DNA of 64,000 nucleotides, from positions 3,096,606 to 3,160,605 of the forward strand of contig MU271144.1 of assembly GCA_021432605.1 (NCBI GenBank), read 5' to 3'. Position numbers and translations under genes: made by a program. Below the pieces are notes generated by a model. It was not told the DNA's origin. It did no database searches and saw only the letters and a list, made by a program, of their open reading frames with translations. Positions 56,181 through 64,000 of this stretch are shown piece by piece (the stretch's first letter is position 1; every line of letters begins with the position of its first letter). Origin of the DNA: Coniochaeta sp. PMI_546 (lineage: Eukaryota; Ascomycota; Sordariomycetes; Coniochaetales; Coniochaetaceae).

Positions 56181-56732
56181 TTACTTATGGCCAGCTGCGC
56201 CAATATCCATGGTACGGAGCATGTCTGCGAGCGTCTGGTCCTCTGAGACATGCTGAACCCGCCTCCGCCTCAGCTCGGCCTGCAGACGTGCGTGAAAGTC
56301 CCTCAACTCATCCAAGCTCATGCGACAGATGCATCTGCGGGCCAGGTCTTGAAAAACAGTATTCCAGATCTTTGCCATTGCCTCCGAGGTGCTCTTGTAG
56401 GCTGACTTGGGATGATCGAACAGATCGAGGAGCTGATGGCCCCAGCTTCGGTCTCTACAAGTGACATTCATCCACGAATCCAGTTGATGATATGCCGTAT
56501 GGAGCTTATTCTTAGCTGCCGTGAAGTCTGAGGAGGCCTGGTTGAAGAACTTGATACCCTCGAAGGCTTGTTGCACTTCATAGCTGTTGACCCTCTCGAT
56601 GATCGTCGATACCGTGCTCTGCGTCGTCTCACACAGATGTTGGAAACTGCGCAAGCGTGTCTCGGCCTGATCCTTGATATCAGCCGGGATATCAGCTTGG
56701 CTCGGGCGGTCTCGAAGTCTGGAGGGGTCCAT
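56181..56732 (-). CDS. Hypothetical helical protein, 183 aa
   Basis: ATG at 56732, single exon. Nearly all predicted helix: QAETRLRSFQHLCETTQSTV, FEGIKFFNQASSDFTAAKNK, SLDELRDFHARLQAELRRRR, with a short C-terminal tail. Contains an HQL..WMN segment with three Cys but no zinc motif. No signal peptide or membrane segment. I do not recognise the family. Composition is clearly coding compared with the flanks. Confidence 0.62.
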   Translation of the reverse strand: MDPSRLRDRPSQADIPADIKDQAETRLRSFQHLCETTQSTVSTIIERVNSYEVQQAFEGIKFFNQASSDFTAAKNKLHTAYHQLDSWMNVTCRDRSWGHQLLDLFDHPKSAYKSTSEAMAKIWNTVFQDLARRCICRMSLDELRDFHARLQAELRRRRVQHVSEDQTLADMLRTMDIGAAGHK

Positions 56733-57674
56733 GGTTGCGAAGTCGTAGTTTGCGTGCTCCTCTGGAAATATCTAGGGTCACAATATCAGAAAAGTGCGGA
56801 AGCTACCCGTCGAACTTCGGTGGGTTGTCCTTTATCATGAGAATATCGCGATCGCCGTGCAGGGTGGATGTTGTGACGAGGAATGGACGTGGATGAGGAA
56901 TAAAGAAGTCCAATTACGAGAGAAGAGGAGGTTGGTGACGAGTGCCTGAGGAAAGGTACCTCAGATAAAGTTGTTGATGAGGAGCGAATAACCTTCAGGT
57001 TGGTAGGTGTTATGAGCGTTGGCGGAGTTGATCAGAAAGCGGAAGGCGCGAAGCTACAGCGCAAAGCCGTGAAGAACGTGTGTGAAGTAAATTCACTAGA
57101 CCTTGTTCAAGGTGCGGAGGCAGGTCATATGGCTTGGAATCTCTAATGCAAAATCCGACCTAGTGGATAGAAACAGCTTCGTAGTTTGTACCTGCGCCTT
57201 CATCCAGATTCCAGAGTCGCAAACATTGAAGGTGCTGCTGGTCTTAGACTTACGGGTAGAATGAAGGATCAGGTGGCTGATGTTTTCTGAATAACTATGT
57301 CTCGCTACCAGGTAGGTATTTACACTCTTGATCAATATCAGATCACTCTTGCAGTCCCCGTCTACCGATGCAGATCTCCTCCGAGCATGCCTGATAGCTC
57401 AGGATGGACCATGCCATGCTTAGTAGATTAGGTCCTTCATAGAGGTGATAGCAAAATCCATGTTGAGACTGTTAGCATAGGCTCGATGTCCAGAGTTGGG
57501 CTCTTTCAAAAGACTGGTTGGAGAGCAGTGAAGAGACATGATAATTGCAGTCCTTCTTAGAAAGGTAACTTTCCCATCAAGGGCTGAGAATAGGTAAGGT
57601 CTAAACGCGAACATTCGGCAAGAGATCCAAGCACATAACACGCGGCTGCCACTTTAAGCAGTCCAGCTTGAATC
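56733..57674. other. Intergenic, no gene
   Basis: About 940 bases with short minus frames at 57096-57335 and 57420-57641 lacking any domain. Contains the upstream region of the helical protein and the 3' flank of the RidA gene. Confidence 0.4.
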
Positions 57675-58175
57675 TTACAGCTCAACCCCGGCAGGGCTTG
57701 GTGCATCGGCAGAAATGCCAGAACCTGAAGTCTCCGACTTCCGCGCCGTGACTTCAATCTCGATCTTCATCACCTCCTCCATCAACCCCGCCTGTATCAT
57801 CGTGGCCGCCGGCCGGACATCACCCAGCCACTTCTGGAGAACCGGCCAGGTCGTGGGGAAGTCCTTCCTGTCCGGGAGGATATAGCGGACCCGCACGATG
57901 TCCTTCATCCCCGCGCCGGCTTGGACCAGCGCGTCGTTGATGTTGCGCATGGTCTGCTCTGCTTGTTCGGCGACGTCGCTGGAGATGGTGCCGGTCTTGT
58001 AGTCGTAGCTGGGAGGCACTGATGAGCTTTTATACTCCAAGTGAGACGAGGATAAGGTGGATTATTACCCTGTGCATCCGGATACAAACACCCATTCTCC
58101 GCTCGTCACTGCGCGCGAATACCCTATCTGAGCCTCGAAGGGTGAACCAGAGCTGATCAGCTTCCTTTGCGACAT
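57675..58175 (-). CDS. RidA/YjgF/UK114-family protein (enamine/imine deaminase)
   Basis: Exons 58175-58069 and 58008-57675 (intron 58009-58068, 60 nt) give 146 aa. RidA-type proteins hydrolyse reactive enamine/imine intermediates from PLP enzymes. Visible landmarks: GYSRAVTSGEWVFVSGCTG at the N-terminus, EQTMRNINDALVQAGAGMKD in the middle, DRKDFPTTW, and near the end RPAATMIQAGL (with the conserved substrate-binding Arg) and KIEIEVTA. The tail of about 20 Ser/Gly/Ala/Pro-rich residues is extra. Family membership is firm; the fungal paralogue group is not resolved. No mitochondrial presequence is visible. Confidence 0.93.
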
Positions 58176-58600
58176 GATGCCAAAGGTGTGCGTGGAGTTA
58201 GAAGCCAAATGAAATTTTGTAGATTTAGATTTAGTGGTAACTCGCAAAAGCGTCACAGTGTGTTGGAGCTCCAAAAATGTGAGGAAGCTCTCAATCATGA
58301 CTCACAACCGGAGATGGTGAACGGCGATAAAAAAACCATACTCCATATGCCATGTCAACAACAGCATATGCTTCCGAAACCTGTAAATAAGATGTCCGAT
58401 TTAATCCGCTATGATACAAGCAACTCAGCCCGTCTACCTGAAGAGCCCGTAGTAGCAAAGTCAACCAAACCTCACTTTTTAGAGCAAGCCGATTCACGTC
58501 CAACCAAGGATCGGAACAAACCGACACATAACCAAGCTCCCTCAACTCCAGGAAAAGAGGTATCAAGCCATACACCTAGCGCAATCGCAACCTTCCAACC
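58176..58600. other. Short intergenic between arp9 and RidA gene
   Basis: About 425 bases holding the RidA promoter and arp9 3' flank. A plus frame at 58167-58652 is antisense to real genes at both ends and is not called. Confidence 0.45.
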
Positions 58601-60825
58601 TCAACCAAGCATAGAATGCGTCCTGATGCCCTTCGGCCCAAGTTCACTGTGACAGACGTTAGCAATGCCATTCTCACCCTGCACTTCGGGCACGGGACAA
58701 ACTCACTTGTAATCCACCCTGTTCAGACTCATCAACCGCTGGCTCTCCACGCCCTGCGCATCAAGATTGTGCACGCAAAACGCCAGCCTGGCCGCAACCT
58801 GCGCGCCCAGGAACATGGCCTCCTCGAACCCGTTCTTGGTCCACTCGCTCAGATACGTCGGCAGCCCGGCGAGCTTGATGTGCGTCGGCGTCTGGCTGTG
58901 GAAGTGGTGCGTCCCGGCCTGCATCACGTCGCCCGCGTTCGAGGTCGGCCCGCCGGGCATGCCGGGCTGCCCGCCCATCCCGCCGGGGATGCCCAGACTC
59001 GCCGTCGTGGCGGCCTGGAGCAAGGGGTTGACGCTGCTGCTGCTCGGGCCGAGCTGGTGGGGCGGCCCGCCGACGTACGACCCTGTGGGCGTCTGGCTGC
59101 CTGTTCCCGTGGGGGTGGCGAGGTTCGAGGGGAGCTCGGAGGTGAAGATCGTGGCGGTGCTGGGGGAGATGAGGTGCCGCGCGGCGAGCGTCTGGATGAT
59201 GTTGTCCTTTAGCCCGCGGATGCGCGCGCCGTTGCCGACGAACACGAGGTTCTCCCAGCATTGCGGGCGCATGTACATGTCTTCGATGCCCTGCACGGCG
59301 CGGTAGATGGCTGTGCTGATGCGGTCTATCTCTTCTCTGTCGGCGAACAGGAAGCGCTCAAGCCCGATCTCGATGTCCTTCCTGATGCGCTTGTTGCGGA
59401 CCGTCGGGCCGACAGGGAGGGCAGGTTGGGAGGCTGTTGCGGGTGCTGGCGCTGGCGCAGAGGCTTCAGGTTTGGGTGCTTCGGTGGCTGGGTCCTGCTT
59501 CGTTTCATCGGAGCCGTTCGTTTGTTCTGTTGTCGCATCACCATTCGTACCATCCACTGCTGCTGGCTTTTCCGCTTCCGCTGTCTCGGCAACGTCTTTC
59601 TTGTCGGGATCAGCTGCTGCAGGTGCTGCTGCTGGCTCTGTCGGTTGTGGGGGGACCTCCTCCTGGATGACCTCCTCAAAGTGAAACACATTCTTCGGCC
59701 TCCGCGAGTTCGGTAACCTGGTCGGCTTCGCGGCTTCTTCCTTGTCCTTGCCCTTCCGGCCGGCCTTGGCCTTCTCGGCCTTCTCCTTCTCCTTCTTGGC
59801 TAGGAACTCCTTCGTCTGGCCTTCCACCACTAGCTTGGCGACGTCCAATACACCATCCTCAGTCACAATCTTGTCCTCGTTCACCCCCTCTTCATCATCG
59901 TCCGCTACCGCAGCCGGGTCCGCCACCCGGGGCACATCGGGCGCAGCTTCGGCCGCCGCCGCCGCCTCCTCGGGCAACTCCATCAGCTTCGGAGCATCGC
60001 TCACATAGGGCAGCACCTCGCAGATGTTGCTCTTCTTCAGCTGCTCCGCCATCTCATAGGTAAACCCCTTGTCCTCCAGCAGCCCCAGCAGTTTCCGGGT
60101 GAACACCTCCCCGCCAGAGATATCCTCTCCCTCGGCAACAGCCAGCGCGTCGGCGGCGCCCACGTCCTTGTGGGAGACTACGCGGCTGTCGTATATACAC
60201 GTCACGTCCACCTTCTGGAAGCCGACGTCGACGACCGTCATGTGCGGCCACTTGAGGCCGTACTGCGTCGCGATGCCGCTGTGGATCAGGCAGAGGGCGG
60301 GGGTGCGCGTGCGCTCGAAGACGTAGCGGGCGATGGCTTCTACGTCGGGCCGCGTCCATTGCGGGGAGGCCATCAGCATTATGGGCGTATTGTGGTAGGT
60401 TGTTGTGAGCAGGGAGTGGACGTGCTCGAGGAAGGCGAGGAAGGCGTCCATGTTTGTTATTCGGCCGGCTGGTAAGAATCCATGTTAGTATAGTTTGCGT
60501 TTTGAGGTGGCGTAGGAGAGGGTAAAAGTGGTGTATGCGCACCTTGGATCGGGTACGTAGCTCCCTCGGTCGAGTCCGGGTCCTCGATGTACTCCCACTC
60601 GTCATCAGCCGCGCCGTTGCCATTGGTGGCAGCCGTTGCCCTCCTGCGCTTCTCGACGTGGTAGGCCCTCCACTCGCCCGTCTCCTCGTCCTGGAACATG
60701 CGGGTGGGAATGCGCATGGCGGGCGGCGTCAGCTCACCGCAGCCCAGCTGGGCCATGGTAGTCTGGCTGCCGGGGCAGATGATGAGGATCTGCTCCTCCT
60801 TCCATTTTCCCGTCTGCGCAGACAT
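58601..60825 (-). CDS. arp9: Actin-related protein Arp9 (SWI/SNF-RSC chromatin remodelling subunit)
   Basis: Nuclear actin-related subunit of SWI/SNF-type remodellers, usually paired with Arp7 or Arp42. Exons 60825-60543, 60468-58707 and 58646-58601 give 696 aa; the first intron has a perfect TACTAAC branch site. The N-terminus has WKEEQILIICPGSQTTMAQL. An actin-fold middle contains IMLMASPQWTRPDVEAIARY and LCLIHSGIATQYGLKWPHMT. An acidic/Lys-rich and Pro/Ala-rich insertion occupies roughly residues 255-455. The actin fold resumes with AVQGIEDMYMRPQCWENLVF, VGNGARIRGLKDNIIQ and YLSEWTKNGFEEAMFLGAQV. Fungal Arp9 orthologues share this layout. The short last exon (46 nt) encodes the C-terminal NELGPKGIRTHSMLG. 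Confidence 0.9.
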
Positions 60826-61721
60826 GGTCTGTGATGCTGCGGGGGCTATTGGTCGGTGAGTCAACAGTCGGCGATTTGTAGCGTGTGGCCACACTAATTG
60901 GCCTGTTTTGTTGGGTCCAATGTGAATAGTCGATGTACGGAATTGGACGTCTTTCGCAAAATAAAGTGTTCGAGCTGCACCTTCCTTGTCGCGACAGAAA
61001 CGCGCCTTGTTCACCTTGGTGCCAGCTGTGGTGGGGAAATTCTTCCGCCTGCCGGTCCGCAACAGGTGACAAGATGTGTGAAATGACTAAGCCATCCCTT
61101 TTGATCTCTACCTTATGTATGACTCCCTGTACTGTGCCATCCATACAAGGGCATGTCAACACTATGAGAACAAGGTACTTACTGAGTGGTCTTATAATAG
61201 ATGATATGTCAGATTGAATTACTTTTCTTTAGTTCCAGTATTGACATTACTCTAGTCCAGGCACACAAGACTGCATGTCTCAATCTAGGCATAATTCCCG
61301 TATAGTCCATCCACATCGAGCACCTGAACCTGATGCCCGCTCTCATTCACAATACTGTTCCATGAACGCCACACACACATGTAGGCCACCTCATCCCAGT
61401 CTTACACACTTCCCCATGCACCCCATTCCCAGGATAGACATTAGTGATACTCAGTAACACAGCAGCCGGCCACTGCAGGCAAATTACCGCTCTGTAAGCT
61501 GTCTCTGCAGCGGGAAGCTGTCACCAAAACGCCCGTAACCGCAAGGCCCCGGCAGCCCTTGGACCGTCACTACCGCGTAACGCCAGCATAAAATAAAAAT
61601 CACCGAGAGGTGTAACCCCGGCCATGGTATCAAAAATTCCCGAAAAGTGGCCAGATAAGGAATCAAAGGAAGAAGAATGACGATACCGCCCGCCCAAATC
61701 TGCGCCGTAAACAGGGTATCA
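60826..61721. other. Intergenic between arp9 start and SYLF gene 3' end
   Basis: About 900 bases. Holds the arp9 promoter near 60826 and the 3' flank of the SYLF gene. A 132-codon minus frame at 61484-61882 overlaps the SYLF terminus in another frame and is not called. Confidence 0.45.
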
Positions 61722-64000
61722 TCACGATGCAAGAGCAACAGCGTTTGAGTGCGTGGGTGGCGAAATATCCGGGAAGTACCCGGCCGCCTCCTCCAGGTCC
61801 GATTTCTCGTGCCGGCTGACCCGCTTCGCGGCCATAGGATCGTCTTGGCCGGGCGTCCGCGGTTCGTGGTCGAGCTCGTCACCCGAAGAAGTTGCCTCGC
61901 CGATCGGCGGTGTGGGTGGCGATTTGTTGCTTTCAGTGCTTAGACTGGTTCCATTGACCGGGGACAGAGACCGTGGTTGTTCGCTAGGTGTTTCAAAGAC
62001 ATCTTTCTCGGCCTCTGAGACGTCGTTTACGTCGGCCTTGGCCTCTTCCGATTTGCTCGCAATGACAGGCGCATCAGCCGTACTATTGGGCGAGACTTCT
62101 TCGATTGACGGTGTCGCCGCCCGCGATGCTATGTCTGATGACTGGAACGAGCTCCGGAGCGGGCTCCGAAGCGATGAGACGTCGCCGAACTCGCTCTTGC
62201 TAGCACGAGAAGTGCGTGCCGGGCTCCTAGCCGGCAGCGGAGGCGGAATTCGCTTCGGAATGGTCACCAACGCGCCCTTCGCATGGATTACCTGCGTCAC
62301 CTGCGTAGAGAGTATGGCGGTCCGTGTTGGAGGGGCGGCTGTGGCGATCTCATATACGACGGTCTCGTCTCCTTCTTCGTCGAGACTCTCGTCAATTTCG
62401 TCATCCTCATCGTCGGCATCAGCATCTCTCTCATCCTCTGTGTAATTGCTGGCTGATTTCTTTTCTCCCTCCGTCTCGGAGCCATGATCGAGTGTCGAAG
62501 GCTTGCTCTTCGCCGGGGACGGGGGCTGGACCTTGACCGGTTGGCGAACCGAAGATTTCCGTCTGAGGTGCTGTATCGAACTGGTGTCGATCTTCGTATA
62601 ATCAATTTCTTCTGGCTCAATGACAGTGGGCATTTTCTCTACCACAGCCTCCTGCTGTCCATCATCGCTGGTGTTGCGGCTCAGCGTAGTCTCTGGCGTG
62701 ATCACCTGATCGGTCTGCGTGCCTTGGGATTTGCTCGACATGACACTCCCTCGATTGCTGCGCGATATGTACGTGTCAATGCTCTGGCGGTTGAAATTAT
62801 TGAAGAGCGGACTCGTTGGAGCCGGGTTGAATTCGAATTGACTGCTCGCCGGTCGTAGTCGGGAACCGGCTTCTCTGATTTCCAGACCAGCCATCTCCAG
62901 CGCAATTACCCCAAATGGGTCGGGATCGTCGGCATTCGGGACACCAAAGGGTGACTTCGGCGGCTCAAGCGGTGCAGCCGCCGGGGTGTCGATAACGGCA
63001 TCGCCGGGAGCCGGTTGTCGCGAGAGAACCTCCATCAGTGCCGTGTCAAAGTCCGTGCGGCCCTCGGCAGCCTTGATCACCTCAAATATGGGCCGCGTCT
63101 CGGGGATACTCTTGTGAATGTTACCCGCTAGGATATCCAGAACAGTGACGTTGGCCGAGTAGAAGTGCGCGTTCTCGTTTCCACGTTCGGTGACAAGGGA
63201 ACCGTCCAAAGGCACATGCTGATGCTGGCCCCTAGCTTTAACATATGTGAGGACTGTGCCCTCCAATTCCTTCCACCGGATGTCGTTTTCTAGCAGTCCT
63301 GCCTTGACGAGCGGACCTACAGTCAGGTTCACATCAGAGCCCAGCGTCGTCCTCGGCCCCATGAAGACCTCCAAAGCTGCGACACTGTTGATGACCAGGA
63401 CGCAGTCGTAGATGTCGACACCCATGACGAAGCCCAGGGCGGCTGTGTGTAGCATAATGCCGGATGGAGGCGACCATGTTCCGTCCGCCTTGCGTGCAAT
63501 GAGGATGCCGGAACCACCGGAGCCGGACATCCAGAGGCCGGATCGCATGCACGAGAAGATAGCGAGGCCGACAGCATTCTGTATTATCCGAGGTGGTATT
63601 TTCTTAGAAACGAACTTCGGGCTGGTAGACGCTGTAGGGGCTGTGGGGCTAGACGATCTGGAGTCCTTCTCTTCAAGGGCGAGAAAGCCATCAGCTAGAA
63701 GGAGAGGTCAGCAAAAGAAGTAGCGGGCGAACGGTATTGCAACCTGGACTTGGGTGCACCTACTGCAAAATGACTTCAAGATCAAGGCAGCCTTCTCGCA
63801 TTCCTTGTCGAGAGTCGTCGGCCAGTAAGCCTCTCTCCCGTAGCTAGCAGGGACCGGCGTTGGAGTCGCATTACTGGCTCGTCTGGCTGAAGAACCCGCC
63901 CAGCCGAAGACCTTATCCAGAGACACTGGTACGAGCGACGGTTTTGCTTTTGTTGAGCTGTTGGTGTTGGCGGCATTCGTCTTGTTCTTGTCCCACGATG
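61722..64000 (-). CDS. SYLF-domain (Ysc84/SH3YL1-like) protein, N-terminus outside the window
   Basis: Exons from the window edge to 63764 and 63694-61722, intron 63695-63763 (69 nt). At least 736 residues are inside; the start codon lies beyond base 64000. The SYLF (DUF500) lipid/actin-binding domain is clear: EAYWPTTLDKECEKAALILK, KIPPRIIQNAVGLAIFS, MRSGLWMSGSGGSGILIARK, DGTWSPPSGIMLHT and TLGSDVNLTVGPLV. After about residue 330 the protein is low-complexity: Ser/Thr/Pro-rich with an acidic run (DADADDEDDEIDESLDEEGD) and a proline-rich IPPPLPARSP stretch that could bind SH3 domains. No SH3 domain is seen here, unlike yeast Ysc84/Lsb3. Probable role in membrane/actin dynamics or endocytosis. 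Confidence 0.9.

Noticed and set aside
59261-59716. Plus-strand frames opposite arp9
   Set aside because: Antisense shadows of the low-complexity insertion in Arp9.

Overview
The window is fungal nuclear DNA, almost certainly from a filamentous ascomycete (Pezizomycotina; Sordariomycetes is the best guess). Evidence is short GT-AG introns (mostly 44-175 nt) with CTRAY-type branch sites, Zn2Cys6 regulators, plant cell-wall enzymes, and recognisable orthologues of fungal INCENP, FarA/CTF1-alpha, Arp9 and a SYLF protein. Gene models were spliced by hand; intron positions are given where the joined frame reads through.

Layout. Positions 1-5.7 kb hold two minus-strand genes: an INCENP-like chromosomal passenger protein running off the left edge and farA/ctf1-alpha, whose zinc cluster is split over several exons including an 18-nt microexon. 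At 7.3-10.5 kb an Ethe1/Blh-type persulfide dioxygenase and a YeeE/YedE-type sulfur transporter are divergently transcribed, a pairing known from bacterial sulfide-detoxification operons. At 12.4-19.8 kb lie a hypothetical protein, a Cys-rich protein with a GPI-like tail, and a divergent pair of a short-chain dehydrogenase and a Zn2Cys6 regulator whose shared promoter carries ten TCCGCA/TCCGCT words. At 22.9-28.4 kb are a DUF2867 protein, a small conserved protein overlapping a mitochondrial phosphate carrier, and a hypothetical protein. At 29.3-30.5 kb is a decayed NACHT-ankyrin (NLR-like) gene.

At 31-34.1 kb a GH93-type arabinanase and a feruloyl esterase sit together, both secreted. At 34.3-40.1 kb two large helical/coiled-coil proteins of unknown function (767 and 409 aa) are divergently transcribed; this is the best candidate for an undescribed system. 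A tRNA-Gly(GCC) follows. At 41-50.7 kb the DNA is gene-poor, with lineage-specific small proteins: a Ser/Thr-rich secreted protein, a small secreted Cys-rich protein with a clear TATA box, and small helical proteins. At 51.5-58.2 kb are an extended SDR/dihydroflavonol-reductase-like enzyme, a fungal-specific regulator without a zinc finger, a helical protein and a RidA-family protein. The right end has conserved core genes: arp9 and a SYLF-domain gene cut by the window edge.

No intact mobile element, CRISPR array or rRNA was recognised. Intergenic regions are long (up to about 3 kb) and mostly without recognisable content.
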